Assembly (NCBI RefSeq): GCF_002846415.1
Contig: NZ_PJMX01000001.1
Coordinates: 4,898,001 to 4,962,000 of the forward strand
From: Streptomyces sp. TLI_146
GTDB taxonomy: Bacteria; Actinomycetota; Actinomycetes; Streptomycetales; Streptomycetaceae
Length of the DNA: 64,000 nucleotides
Reading direction: 5' to 3'
In this document: one piece after another, positions 7,946-16,879 of the stretch
How positions within the stretch are numbered: the first letter of the stretch is position 1
How the letters are laid out: the number at the start of each line of letters is the position of its first letter
Translations under genes and position numbers: made by a program
The notes under the pieces: model-generated
Database searches by the model: none
The model's input: only the letters and a program-made list of their open reading frames with translations
Told to the model about the DNA's origin: nothing

Positions 7946-9202
7946 GTGAAGGTCCTTGTCATCGGCGGCGGCGCCCGCGAGCACGCCCTGTGCCGTTCCC
8001 TGTCCCTCGACCCCGACGTGACGGCGCTGCACTGCGCCCCCGGCAACGCCGGGATCGCGGAGGTCGCCGAGCTCCACCCCGTGGACCAGCTGGACGGCGA
8101 GGCCGTCGCCCGGCTCGCCACCGGCCTCGCGGCCGACCTGGTCGTCGTCGGACCCGAGGCGCCGCTGGTCGCCGGGGTCGCCGACGCCGTACGGGCCGCG
8201 GGCATCCCCTGCTTCGGCCCCTCGGGCGAGGCGGCGCGGCTGGAGGGCTCCAAGGCCTTCGCCAAGGACGTGATGGCGGCGGCGAACGTGCCGACCGCGC
8301 GCTCCTACGTCTGCACCACCCCGGCCGAGATCGACGAGGCGCTGGACGCGTTCGGCGCCCCGTACGTCGTCAAGGACGACGGGCTCGCGGCCGGCAAGGG
8401 CGTCGTCGTCACCGAGGACGTCGAGGCGGCCCGCGCGCACGCGCTGGCCTGCGACCGGGTCGTCATCGAGGAGTTCCTCGACGGCCCCGAGGTCTCGCTC
8501 TTCGCGATCACGGACGGCGTGACCGTGCTGCCGCTCCAGCCCGCGCAGGACTTCAAGCGCGCGCTCGACGGCGACGAGGGGCCCAACACCGGTGGCATGG
8601 GCGCGTATTCGCCGCTGCCCTGGGCCGACCCCAAGCTCGTCGACGAGGTCATGGCGAGCGTGCTCCAGCCGACGGTCGACGAACTGCGGCGCCGCGGCAC
8701 GCCGTTCTCCGGGCTGCTGTACGCGGGCCTCGCGATCACCTCGCGCGGCGTGCGGGTCATCGAGTTCAACGCGCGCTTCGGCGACCCCGAGACGCAGGTC
8801 GTGCTCGCCCGGCTGAAGACGCCGCTGGCGGGCGTGCTGCTGCACTCGGCCAACGGGACGCTGGACGTCCAGCCGCCGCTGGCCTGGCGCGACGACGCGG
8901 CGGTCACGGTCGTCGTGGCGTCGCACAACTACCCCGGTACGCCCCGGACGGGCGACCCGATCGAGGGGCTCGACGAGGTCGCGGCCCTGGACGCGCCGCA
9001 CGCGTACGTGCTGCACGCCGGGACCCGGCAGGACGGCGGCGCGGTCGTGAGCGCGGGCGGACGGGTTCTTTCGGTCACTGCGACCGGGGCGGACTTGGCG
9101 CAGGCCCGCGAGCGGGCGTATGCGGCGGTCGGGCGCATCCGGCTGGACGGCTCGCAGCACCGTACGGACATCGCCCGCAAGGCGGCCGACGCGCAGGTGT
9201 GA
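7946..9202 (+). CDS. purD: Phosphoribosylamine-glycine ligase (GAR synthetase)
   Basis: ATP-grasp enzyme of step 2 of purine synthesis, joining glycine to 5-phosphoribosylamine. The 418-residue protein begins MKVLVIGGGAREHALC, a textbook PurD N-terminus. Further motifs are GPEAPLVAG, the ATP-grasp lid YVVKDDGLAAGKGV and GPNTGGMGAYSP, and the metal site RFGDPETQVVL. The GTG start has a TAGGCT -10 box (7933-7938) ending 7 bases upstream, so the mRNA is probably leaderless. A strong terminator follows, making it monocistronic. Confidence 0.97.
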   Translation: MKVLVIGGGAREHALCRSLSLDPDVTALHCAPGNAGIAEVAELHPVDQLDGEAVARLATGLAADLVVVGPEAPLVAGVADAVRAAGIPCFGPSGEAARLEGSKAFAKDVMAAANVPTARSYVCTTPAEIDEALDAFGAPYVVKDDGLAAGKGVVVTEDVEAARAHALACDRVVIEEFLDGPEVSLFAITDGVTVLPLQPAQDFKRALDGDEGPNTGGMGAYSPLPWADPKLVDEVMASVLQPTVDELRRRGTPFSGLLYAGLAITSRGVRVIEFNARFGDPETQVVLARLKTPLAGVLLHSANGTLDVQPPLAWRDDAAVTVVVASHNYPGTPRTGDPIEGLDEVAALDAPHAYVLHAGTRQDGGAVVSAGGRVLSVTATGADLAQARERAYAAVGRIRLDGSQHRTDIARKAADAQV

Positions 9203-9228
9203 CGCCCTGACATCTGGTGTCCCGGTCC

Positions 9229-9268
9229 GGGGCGCGGCCCTCCACGAGGGCCGCGCCCCGGGCTTTTT
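9229..9268 (+). terminator. Intrinsic terminator after purD
   Basis: A 13-bp GC stem (GGGGCGCGGCCCT with its complement) is followed by GGGC and TTTTT at 9264-9268. It is a classic rho-independent signal 27 bases after the purD stop. Confidence 0.85.
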
Positions 9269-9433
9269 CGTCTGCGGATCCGGCCGCGAACCCCACCCCC
9301 AAGCCATTCCATCGAGTGACGGGTGGGCCATCCGGATGACGGGTGGCGGGGGCGCAACTAGGGTGCGGCGGGAGCGGTCCGGCACTTGGGTCACCGGCAT
9401 TGCGATGTCAGTGGGGGGTGCCACAGTGGGGGA

Positions 9434-9466
9434 GTGAGCAACGCCGACGCAGTGCAGAGGGGGTGA
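9434..9466 (+). other. Possible 10-codon leader ORF upstream of the M48-like gene
   Basis: A GTG with GGGGGAG right before it opens a 10-codon frame (VSNADAVQRG) that stops 9 bases before the next GTG start. It may be chance. The rest of 9269-9433 shows only a TAGGGT -10-like box around 9358 and a duplicated GACGGGTGG motif. Confidence 0.25.
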
Positions 9467-9475
9467 CGTCCGGCC

Positions 9476-11122
9476 GTGTCCGGTTCCGGGATGGGTGGTG
9501 AGGCGGGCGCGCGGTCGGCGCGCTCGCGGGCGCTTGCCGTGCTGCGGGTGCGCAGCCGGGCGCTGGCCTTCGCTCTGCTGCCGGCCGCCGTCGCCGTCGT
9601 GCTGCTCGTCGCGGACGTGCAGGGCCGGATCGACGGCCGCGGCTGGGACGCGGCCCGCTGGGCGGTGACGGGCGCGGCGGCCGTGGTGCTGCTGGCCGCC
9701 GCCGCGGTGACGGCCGTGATCGTCCGGGCCAGACCCGCGCTCTCTCCGACGGTCGAGCTGGCCGAGTCCTCGGCGCCGGATCTGTACCGGCTGGTGAGGG
9801 ACCTGGCCGACCGGCTCGACGTGCCCGCGCCCTCCGCGATAGCGCTCACGCCGGACTGCGACAGCTGGCTGGAGGACCGTACGCATCCGGCCCATTCCGT
9901 ACGGGCGCGGCTCGGGCAGGGTCCGTCGGGCATACCGGGCGTGCGGCGCCGTACCGACGCCGCGCCCGTCCTCGTCATCGGGTCGCCGTTCCTGTGGTGG
10001 ATGCGGGTCGGTGAGCTGCGGGCCATCCTGGCGCCCGTGGTGGCCGGCACCGGTCCTTCCGCGCAGCCCGACATAGCCTCGGCCCGCCGTTTCGTACGGG
10101 GTCTGGACGCGGCGGTCGCCGTGACCAGCGGGCCCGGTGCGGGCCGGGGGGCGCGGCTGGTGCTCGGCTTCGTCGGGCCGGTCGCGCGGCTGCTGCTGCG
10201 CGGCTGCCGGGCGCACGCCGCCGAGATGGAGCGGGGAGTCGCGGCCGCGGCCTCCGAACGGGCCCAGACCGTGGACTACGGGCTGCGGATCGTCGCCCAG
10301 GAGCAGGTCGGGCTCGCGTACGCGGGCTGGGACCGGCTGCTCACCCGGGTGGCGCTGCCGGCCTGGCGGATGGGGCGGTGGCCGTCCCGGCTGGACGCCG
10401 GGGTGGTGTCGGCGCTGACCGAGCTGTCGCGGCGGGACCGGCTGGCCGAGGGGTTCGCGTCCCGGTTGGGTGAGCGGCCCGCGTGCGATCTGCTCGAAGA
10501 GCCCGGGGCGGCCGACGAGGCGGCCTCGCTGCTCGCCGCCCGGCTGTTCCACGGCGGTCCGGCCGAGCCCGGACCCGACTGGTCGCCGGTGGACTGGCAG
10601 CACTATCCGGAGGAAGTCGTCGACCGGAAGTGGCGCGCGGAGGCGGCACGGCTGCACCGGGTGCTCGACGGGATGGGGACGCGGCCGGGCGCTGAGCCCG
10701 TCGAGGCCGTCGCCCCGACGCTGGCAAGGGTCCTCGACCACCTCGCCGGGCAGGACGGGGAGGTGCTGGCCGCGGCCATCGCGGCGGCCGTGGCCGTCGA
10801 GGACGCGGCGGGCCCCCCGCTGCCGTCGGCGGACGTGTGGGGCGACTCCGTCCCGCTCTTCCCGCTCCAGCAGCCGCGGACGGGGCGGGAGCTGCTGGCC
10901 GACCACGTCACGGCGATGGTGTGCTGCGCGGCGGTCGACACGGCGGGGGCGGCGCCGGGGCTCGACTGGCTGGACGGTCCCGCGCTCCTCGTGGACGGGG
11001 AGCGGAAGGGGGATCTGGGGTCGCGGGTGCTGGCGTTGCTGGAGGAGGGGGATGCGGAGCCGTTGCGGCGGTGGTTGGTGGGGGTGGGTGTGCGCCCGGA
11101 GAAGCCGGTCCGTCTGGTTTGA
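9476..11122 (+). CDS. Membrane protein resembling an M48 peptidase that has lost its zinc site
   Basis: A 548-residue protein of unknown function. Two hydrophobic segments (about 28-47 and 63-85) form an N-terminal hairpin. The next region matches the M48 (HtpX/Ste24) plan: a PSAIALTPDCDSWL strand, APVLVIGSPFLWWM and then GELRAILAPVVAG at 179-191, exactly where active M48 enzymes read ELRAxLAHExxH. Both zinc histidines and the catalytic Glu are replaced (H to P187, E to V188, H to G191). The downstream 350 residues are not recognised, apart from a second hydrophobic stretch near 225-240. It could be a pseudoprotease or scaffold. The M48 relation is inferred from motif position. Confidence 0.75.
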   Translation: MSGSGMGGEAGARSARSRALAVLRVRSRALAFALLPAAVAVVLLVADVQGRIDGRGWDAARWAVTGAAAVVLLAAAAVTAVIVRARPALSPTVELAESSAPDLYRLVRDLADRLDVPAPSAIALTPDCDSWLEDRTHPAHSVRARLGQGPSGIPGVRRRTDAAPVLVIGSPFLWWMRVGELRAILAPVVAGTGPSAQPDIASARRFVRGLDAAVAVTSGPGAGRGARLVLGFVGPVARLLLRGCRAHAAEMERGVAAAASERAQTVDYGLRIVAQEQVGLAYAGWDRLLTRVALPAWRMGRWPSRLDAGVVSALTELSRRDRLAEGFASRLGERPACDLLEEPGAADEAASLLAARLFHGGPAEPGPDWSPVDWQHYPEEVVDRKWRAEAARLHRVLDGMGTRPGAEPVEAVAPTLARVLDHLAGQDGEVLAAAIAAAVAVEDAAGPPLPSADVWGDSVPLFPLQQPRTGRELLADHVTAMVCCAAVDTAGAAPGLDWLDGPALLVDGERKGDLGSRVLALLEEGDAEPLRRWLVGVGVRPEKPVRLV

Positions 11123-11139
11123 CCGGTGCTCTCCCGGGG

Positions 11140-11400
11140 GCTGCGCCCCCGGACCCCTGTTCCGCTGTGGTTCGTCTGCGGACCGTCCCCAACTGGTCGC
11201 GCAGTTCCCCGCGCCCCTGAAGTGCTCGGCTTCGCCCTCGCACTCGCCCGCCGCCCGCACCCCCTAGGGGCGCGGGGAACTGCGCGAGCAACCGACCACG
11301 GTCCGCAGACGAACGCGGGTTTGGGGGCGCGGGGAACAGCGCGACTAGTTGGGGACGGCCCGCAGACAAAGACCGGGCCGATCAAGGGGCGCGGGGAACC
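11140..11400. repeat. Cluster of dispersed palindromic intergenic repeats (region A)
   Basis: Stretch 11123-11568 holds no gene. A forward unit at about 11169-11219 (TTCGTCTGCGGACCGT ... GGTCGCGCAGTTCCCCGCG) faces an inverted copy at about 11263-11316, and a more diverged copy follows at 11322-11371. A partial GGGGCGCGGGGAAC lies at 11386-11399. Forward and inverted copies could fold into a large hairpin. The same family recurs near 22.2 and 24.8 kb. Confidence 0.85.
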
Positions 11401-11568
11401 CACCGGACCGGCACAGCCACAGACACCCCGCGCCCACCCCCCAAGCGGAGCCCCCCCTTCCGTATCCCGTCAATTCGCGACGAACAGTGACGGAGTGCGT
11501 GCGTTATGTGATGTGCTGGAGACCGACCGCTGACCGGCGGCGTCGGGGGAGTGAGGGAGGGGAGTGGT

Positions 11569-13032
11569 ATGGGGGCGGAGCAGATCCGGCGGTGGGAGTC
11601 GGGAGCGCTCGCGCACGCCGTCTCCGATCCTTTCGGGCAGGGCCCGCTGCCCTGGCTGCGCGGCGGGGAGCACTACTTCGACGACACCGGGCACGTCGTG
11701 CCCTGGTACGTCGAGCCCGCCCGGCCCGGCACCGGCAGCGCGTCCGGACCCCGTACCGCCGACGACGTACGGCAGCAGATCAAGGGGTTCGCCTCCACCG
11801 GTGCCGTCGCGCCCGGTGAGGCGATCGACTTCCACGTCACGGTCGATCCGCCGCAGCAGTTCTCGGTCGACATCTACCGCATCGGGCACTACGGCGGGGA
11901 CGGCGCCAACCACGTCGCCACCAGCCCCCGGCTCGCCGGGATCGTGCAGCCCGCGCCGCTCGCCGCCAACCGGACCGTCTCCTGCCACCACTGGTGGCTC
12001 TCCTGGCGCTACCAGGTCCCCTCGTACGCCTCGATCGGCGCGTACGTGGCGGTGCTCACCACCGCCGACGGGTACCGGTCGCACATCCCGTTCACCGTCC
12101 GCGACAGCCATCCGGCCGATCTGCTGCTCCTGCTCCCCGACATCACCTGGCAGGCCTACAACCTCTTCCCCGAGGACGGCCGCACCGGCGCCTCGCTCTA
12201 CCACGCGTGGGACGGGGACGGGCGGCTGCTGGGCGAGGAGGACGCCGCCATCACCGTGTCCTTCGACCGGCCGTACGCGGGCGCCGGGCTGCCCCTGCAC
12301 GTGGGGCACGCGTACGACTTCATCCGGTGGGCCGAGCGGTACGGATACGACCTCGCGTACGCCGACGCCCGCGATCTGCACGCCGGGCGCGTCGACCCCA
12401 CCCGCTACCGGGGGCTGGTCTTCCCCGGCCACGACGAGTACTGGTCGGCCCCCATGCGCCGCACCGTCGAGCTCGCCCGGGAGCACGGCACCTCGCTGGT
12501 GTTCCTCTCCGCCAACACGCTGTACTGGCAGGTCGACCTCGCGCCCTCGCCCTCCGGCGTCCCCGACCGGCTGCTGACCTGCCGCAAGCGGCGCGGCCCC
12601 GGGCGGCCCGCGCTGTGGCGCGAAGTCGCCCGGCCGGAGCAGCAGTTGCTGGGGATCCAGTACGCGGGGCGGGTGCCCGAGCCGTCCCCGCTGGTCGTGC
12701 GGAACGCCGGTCACTGGCTCTGGGAGGCCACCGGCGCGGGCGAGGGCGACGAGATCGACGGGCTGGTGGCGGGCGAGGCCGACCGGTACTTCCCGCGCAC
12801 CGCGCTCCCCGAGCACCAGGACCGCATCCTGCTCGCCCACTCGCCGTACCGCGACGGCGAAGGGGCCGTCCGGCACCAGGAGACGTCCCTCTACCGGGCC
12901 CCCTCCGGCGCGCTCGTCTTCGCCTCCGGCACCTTCGCCTGGTCCCCGGCGCTCGACCGGCCCGGCCACACCGACCCCCGCGTCCAGCGCGCCACGGCCA
13001 ACCTCCTGGACCGGATCTGCAAGCGCGATTAG
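11569..13032 (+). CDS. N,N-dimethylformamidase beta-subunit-like protein
   Basis: A 487-residue protein similar in pattern to the C-terminal domain of the large subunit of N,N-dimethylformamidase: an Ig-like N-terminal part (VDIYRIGHYGGDGAN), then LLLLPDITWQAYNLF, a GHDEYWS motif and FLSANTLYWQV. Many family members are annotated only by this domain and their substrate is unknown. No signal peptide is visible. ATG 11569 is preferred to the upstream GTG at 11551 because GGGAGGGGAG lies 6 bases before it. It stands alone between a repeat cluster and purC. Amidohydrolase activity is a family inference only. Confidence 0.8.
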   Translation: MGAEQIRRWESGALAHAVSDPFGQGPLPWLRGGEHYFDDTGHVVPWYVEPARPGTGSASGPRTADDVRQQIKGFASTGAVAPGEAIDFHVTVDPPQQFSVDIYRIGHYGGDGANHVATSPRLAGIVQPAPLAANRTVSCHHWWLSWRYQVPSYASIGAYVAVLTTADGYRSHIPFTVRDSHPADLLLLLPDITWQAYNLFPEDGRTGASLYHAWDGDGRLLGEEDAAITVSFDRPYAGAGLPLHVGHAYDFIRWAERYGYDLAYADARDLHAGRVDPTRYRGLVFPGHDEYWSAPMRRTVELAREHGTSLVFLSANTLYWQVDLAPSPSGVPDRLLTCRKRRGPGRPALWREVARPEQQLLGIQYAGRVPEPSPLVVRNAGHWLWEATGAGEGDEIDGLVAGEADRYFPRTALPEHQDRILLAHSPYRDGEGAVRHQETSLYRAPSGALVFASGTFAWSPALDRPGHTDPRVQRATANLLDRICKRD

Positions 13033-13117
13033 CGACCGGGAGCGGCCCCCGTCACGGGGTACTCGTCGCGTGCGAGAGAATCGGAAGCGCTCCTGGATCA
13101 ATCTACGCGGAGGAACC

Positions 13118-14029
13118 GTGTCCGGATTTGTAGAAAAGCCCGAGCCGATTCAGGTCCCGGGCCTCACCCACCTCCACACGGGCAAGGTCCGCGACCTCTA
13201 CCGGAACGAGGCCGGCGACCTGGTGATGGTCGCCAGCGACCGGATGTCCGCGTACGACTGGGTGCTGCCGACCGAGATCCCCGACAAGGGCCGGGTGCTC
13301 ACCCAGCTCTCGCTGTGGTGGTTCGACCGGCTGGCCGACCTCGTCCCCCACCACGTGCTCTCCACGGAGCTCCCCGAGGGCGCCCCCGCCGACTGGGCCG
13401 GGCGCACGCTCGTCTGCAAGTCGCTGCGGATGGTCCCGGTCGAGTGCGTGGCGCGCGGCTACCTCACCGGCTCGGGCCTGACCGAGTACGAGGAGTCCCG
13501 TACGGTCTGCGGGCTCGCCCTGCCCGAGGGGCTCAGCAACGGCTCCGAGCTGCCCGCGCCGATCTTCACGCCCGCCACCAAGGCCGCCGTCGGCGACCAC
13601 GACGAGAACGTCTCGTACGAGGAGGTCGCCCGCCAGGTCGGCGCGGAGACCGCGGCCCTGCTGCGCCAGACGACCCTCGCCGTCTACGGCCGCGCCCGGG
13701 ACATCGCCCGCGACCGGGGGATCATCCTCGCGGACACCAAGTTCGAGTTCGGCTTCGAGACCGTCGACGGCGAGGAACGGCTCGTCCTGGCCGACGAGGT
13801 CCTCACGCCCGACTCCTCGCGCTTCTGGCCCGCCGAGACCTGGGAGCCCGGCCGCGCCCAGCCGTCGTACGACAAGCAGTTCGTGCGCGACTGGCTGACC
13901 TCCGCTGCCTCCGGCTGGGACCGCCACGGCGAGCTGCCGCCGCCCCCGCTGCCGCAGGAGGTGGTGGACGCCACCCGCGCCAAGTACGTGGAGGCGTACG
14001 AGCAGCTGACCGGCACCAGCTGGAGCTGA
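13118..14029 (+). CDS. purC: Phosphoribosylaminoimidazole-succinocarboxamide synthase (SAICAR synthetase)
   Basis: Joins aspartate to CAIR with ATP. The 303-residue length and motifs are normal: HTGKVRDLYRNEAGDLVMVASDRMSAYDWVLP at the N-terminus, the substrate region VECVARGYLTGSG, and GIILADTKFEFGF with DEVLTPDSSRFWP. The GTG start has GGAGGA 4-5 bases upstream. A longer frame from 13070 exists but lacks a Shine-Dalgarno site. The leader contains AATCTACGCG, also seen in inverted form upstream of purS. A terminator lies directly after the stop. Confidence 0.97.
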   Translation: MSGFVEKPEPIQVPGLTHLHTGKVRDLYRNEAGDLVMVASDRMSAYDWVLPTEIPDKGRVLTQLSLWWFDRLADLVPHHVLSTELPEGAPADWAGRTLVCKSLRMVPVECVARGYLTGSGLTEYEESRTVCGLALPEGLSNGSELPAPIFTPATKAAVGDHDENVSYEEVARQVGAETAALLRQTTLAVYGRARDIARDRGIILADTKFEFGFETVDGEERLVLADEVLTPDSSRFWPAETWEPGRAQPSYDKQFVRDWLTSAASGWDRHGELPPPPLPQEVVDATRAKYVEAYEQLTGTSWS

Positions 14030-14036
14030 GCACGAA

Positions 14037-14070
14037 GAAGCCCCCGGCCTGAAGGCCGGGGGCTTCTTTC
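14037..14070. terminator. Bidirectional terminator between purC and tRNA-Gly
   Basis: A 14-bp stem (GAAGCCCCCGGCCT and its complement) is followed by TTTC on the plus strand and flanked by GAAG on the other side. It can end both the rightward purC message and the leftward tRNA-Gly transcript. Confidence 0.85.
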
Positions 14071-14074
14071 ACTG

Positions 14075-14147
14075 AGCGGACGACGAGATTCGAACTCGCG
14101 ACCCTCACCTTGGCAAGGTGATGCTCTACCAACTGAGCCACGTCCGC
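14075..14147 (-). tRNA. tRNA-Gly (GCC), copy 1
   Basis: The minus strand folds as a cloverleaf with acceptor GCGGACG/CGTCCGC, anticodon stem TCACC/GGTGA around loop TTGCCAA (anticodon GCC) and T-loop TTCGAAT. CCA is not encoded. Identical in sequence to the copy at 17930-18002. Confidence 0.95.
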
Positions 14148-14169
14148 ATGCGCCGTAGCGCGCAGCTAA

Positions 14170-14820
14170 CTATACCCAACCCCGGCGGCGCGCGAGACGC
14201 ACCGCCGTATGACGGTTCTCGGCACCGAGCTTCGAGGCGGCCGAGGAGAGGTAGTTGCGGACCGTTCCCGGCGAGAGTCCGGCGCGCTCCGCGATCTCCG
14301 CGACCGGTGCCCCGTCCGCCGCCAGCTCCAGCACCTGCGCCTCGCGGGCGGTCAGCGGGGAGTCCCCCGCGGAGATCGCGTCGGCCGCCAACTCCGGGTC
14401 CACATAGCGGTTTCCCGCGTGTACGGACCGGATGATCTCGGCGAGCTTACGGGCGCTCACGGTCTTCGGCACGAAGCCGCGCACCCCCGCCGCGAGCGCC
14501 CGCTTGAGGTGGCCGGGCCGCCCGTGGCTGGTGACGATCATGGTGCGGCAGCCGGGCAGTTCGGCCCGCAGGGATGTGGCGACACTCACACCGTCCGCCC
14601 CCGGCATCTCCAGGTCCAGGACGGCCACATCGGGCCGGTGCGCCCGTGCCATCGCCAGCGCCTCGGGCCCGGACGCGGCCTCCGCAACCACGGTCAGATC
14701 GTCTTCGAGGCCGAGCAGCGCGGCGAGCGCGCCCCGGATCAGATGCTCGTCGTCGGCGAGCAGGACGCGCAGGGGCGCCGGGGCCGCCCCGTCGGGCGCG
14801 GTCATGCCGGGCGTGGTCAT
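14170..14820 (-). CDS. NarL/LuxR-family response regulator
   Basis: A 216-residue DNA-binding response regulator. The receiver domain has the acidic pair near residues 23-25 (LADDEH), phospho-acceptor D69 (AVLDLEMPG) and the conserved K in GFVPKT. The C-terminal LuxR helix-turn-helix reads LTAREAQVLELAADG ... VRNYLSSAASKLGA. The start overlaps the kinase stop by four bases (ATGA), so translation is coupled. It closes an operon of ATPase, permease, kinase and regulator, and probably controls that transporter, as DesKR-type systems do. Confidence 0.94.
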   Translation of the reverse strand: MTTPGMTAPDGAAPAPLRVLLADDEHLIRGALAALLGLEDDLTVVAEAASGPEALAMARAHRPDVAVLDLEMPGADGVSVATSLRAELPGCRTMIVTSHGRPGHLKRALAAGVRGFVPKTVSARKLAEIIRSVHAGNRYVDPELAADAISAGDSPLTAREAQVLELAADGAPVAEIAERAGLSPGTVRNYLSSAASKLGAENRHTAVRLARRRGWV

Positions 14821-16067
14821 ACGGTCAGCTCCTCGCCCAGTTCCGCCGCGCTGCGCAGCGGCACGGTCACCGTCAGCAGGAAGCGCTCGCCCGTGCGGGC
14901 CGCCTCCAGCGTGCCGCCCATCGGGGCGAGCCGTTCGCGCAGACCGGCCAGGCCCGAGCCGGGGGCGGCGGGGGCGCGGTCGGGGACGCCGTCGTTCTCC
15001 ACGACCAGGGTGACGGCCGGGCCGTCGGCCGCGAGCCGGATCGCGCACCTGCGCGCGTTGCCGTGCCGCAGCACATTGGTGGTGGCCTCGCGCACCACCC
15101 AGCCGAGCGCCGACTGCACCCCGGCGGGCAGCCCGGCGGCGGCTCCCGTGACCGCGCAGTCGATCCCGGCGGCCTCCAACACGCCCCGGGCGCCGTCGAG
15201 TTCGACGGTCAGATCCGCCTCGCGGTATCCGCGCACCACTTCCCGTACCTCTCGTTGCGACTCCCGCGCGATGCGCTGGACCTCGATCATCTGGGCCACC
15301 GCCTCGGGCCGGCCGCGCTCGGCCAGCTGTACGGCGAGCTCGCTCTTGAGGGCGATCACCGCGAGGTTGCGGCCCAGCACGTCGTGCATGTCCCGTCCGA
15401 AGCGCAGCCGTTCCTCGGCGACGGCGAGCCGCGCCTGCACGTCCCTGGCCTCCTCGGCCTGCCACATGTTCCGCAGCCCCCAGGCGCCGGGCCGGACCGT
15501 GATCAGCATCAGGGCGCCCGCGATCACCACCATCGGCACCGGCGCCACCAGCTCGACGCCCCGCACCCCGGCGGCCGCGAAGAAGGCGAGGACCACGGCC
15601 GCGTATCCCAGGCAGTGCAGCAGGTAGGTGCGGGCCGGGACCAGCAGGGCGTACGGGATCATCAGCGCGATCGGCAGGTCGGCGAGGAGCAGCGGGAAGA
15701 CGCTGCGCGAGTCCGTGGCGGTGGTCGCCGCGAGCAGCGCGGTGCCGAGGCCGAGCAGGACGGCCGGGGCCACCAGGAGGCGGCGGGGGAAGGTGCCGTG
15801 GCCGAGGTAGTCGTCGTAGGCCGGGTCGATCCGGCGGGTGCCGACGACGCACTGCGCGATGTTCACCACGAGCAGCGCCACGCCCAGGGCGGTGACCAGG
15901 GGGCCGCGGGGACCGGCCGCGAGCAGCGGCAGGCCGCCCCAGGTCAGCATGAAGAACCAGAGCATCGTCTTCATGGTGTTGCGCGTGTACAGGTCCATCT
16001 TCTGGATCCTGCTGCGCGCCTGCCAGCGCCGTCGCCAGCCGCCGATCCGGCGTATCCGACCGAGCAC
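14817..16067 (-). CDS. DesK-like sensor histidine kinase
   Basis: A 416-residue membrane kinase of the HisKA_3 class. Residues 35-195 hold about five to six hydrophobic helices, followed by a short linker, the phospho-acceptor H228 in GRDMHDVLGRNLAV, and a HATPase_c domain (REATTNVLRH, GLAGLRERLAPMGG). The GTG at 16067 is chosen because AGGGGGA lies about 7 bases before it, just downstream of the permease stop (17 bases). The longer frame to 16496 runs through the permease gene and is rejected. A compact membrane sensor without an extracellular domain suggests it senses the membrane or a membrane-active drug. Confidence 0.92.
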   Translation of the reverse strand: MLGRIRRIGGWRRRWQARSRIQKMDLYTRNTMKTMLWFFMLTWGGLPLLAAGPRGPLVTALGVALLVVNIAQCVVGTRRIDPAYDDYLGHGTFPRRLLVAPAVLLGLGTALLAATTATDSRSVFPLLLADLPIALMIPYALLVPARTYLLHCLGYAAVVLAFFAAAGVRGVELVAPVPMVVIAGALMLITVRPGAWGLRNMWQAEEARDVQARLAVAEERLRFGRDMHDVLGRNLAVIALKSELAVQLAERGRPEAVAQMIEVQRIARESQREVREVVRGYREADLTVELDGARGVLEAAGIDCAVTGAAAGLPAGVQSALGWVVREATTNVLRHGNARRCAIRLAADGPAVTLVVENDGVPDRAPAAPGSGLAGLRERLAPMGGTLEAARTGERFLLTVTVPLRSAAELGEELTV

Positions 16068-16084
16068 CCCGTCATCCCCCTGTG

Positions 16085-16879
16085 TCAGCGCCGTGGTTCC
16101 CAGCGGAACCACTTGCGTACAGCAAACACGCCGAGCAGCGTCCAGGCCACCGCCGTACCGAGGTGGCCGAGCAGCTCGCCGGTGTCGAGCGCGCCGGTCC
16201 AGCCGCCCCTGATCAGGGCGATCGCCGGGGAGAGCGGCAGCAGTTCGCAGACCGACGCCATCGCGTCGGGCATGACGTCCAGCGGTACGACCATGCCGGA
16301 GCCCACCATCGACAGGAGCAGCATCGGCATCACCGAGATCTGCGCGCCCTCGGCGGAGCGGGTGAACGCCGCGGTCGCCGCCGCGAGTACGCACATCAGC
16401 GCCGCGCCGAGCAGCAGCCCGGCCACCGCCAGCCACACAGCGCGGGGCGCGGCCATGTCCAGTACGACGGTGCACCCGGCCGCAAGGAGCACGCACTGCA
16501 CGAGCGCCAGCGCCACCGCCGGGAGCGCGGCCCCGGCGAGGATCTCGCGGTCGCGCAGCTCGCCGGTGCGCAGCCGCTTCAGGACGAGCTCCTCACGGCG
16601 TACGACGAAGACGCCGACCAGGGCCGAGTAGACGGCGAAGAGCAGGACGTAGCCGAGCGAGCCGGGCAGCAGGACCGTGCCGACGGTCAGCCCGCTCTCC
16701 TCCAGGTCCATGCCGTCGACGGCCGTGCTCATGGAGAAGGTGAGCATCGCGGGCAGCACCAGCGCGGTGAACATCGCGGCCTTGTTGCGGCCGAGCAGGG
16801 TGAGTTCGGCGCGGGCGAGCGCCCTCATCCGCGAGGCGGGGGTGCCGGCGCGGGGTGCCGCGGCCGTGGTGGTGCTCAT
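16085..16879 (-). CDS. ABC-2 type transporter permease
   Basis: A 264-residue protein with six hydrophobic segments typical of ABC-2 drug or lipid export permeases (AMFTALVLPAMLTF, GYVLLFAVYSALVGVFVV, the LLLSMVGSGMVVPLDVMP region and the last helix near the C-terminus). It starts at ATG overlapping the ATPase stop (ATGA) and ends 17 bases before the kinase start. It works with the preceding ATPase. The substrate cannot be read from sequence. Confidence 0.92.
   Translation of the reverse strand: MSTTTAAAPRAGTPASRMRALARAELTLLGRNKAAMFTALVLPAMLTFSMSTAVDGMDLEESGLTVGTVLLPGSLGYVLLFAVYSALVGVFVVRREELVLKRLRTGELRDREILAGAALPAVALALVQCVLLAAGCTVVLDMAAPRAVWLAVAGLLLGAALMCVLAAATAAFTRSAEGAQISVMPMLLLSMVGSGMVVPLDVMPDAMASVCELLPLSPAIALIRGGWTGALDTGELLGHLGTAVAWTLLGVFAVRKWFRWEPRR

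Noticed and set aside
5599..8265. 888-codon minus-strand frame across dnaX
   Set aside because: It is the antisense shadow of dnaX and purD in very GC-rich DNA; the residues are biased to Gly, Arg and Ala and match no family.
7832..11260. Very long minus-strand frame opposite purD and the M48-like gene
   Set aside because: It spans the strong purD terminator and a repeat cluster and has no family-like segment.
16068..16496. N-terminal extension of the histidine kinase
   Set aside because: The extension reads through the permease gene in another frame; the GTG at 16067 has a proper ribosome-binding site.
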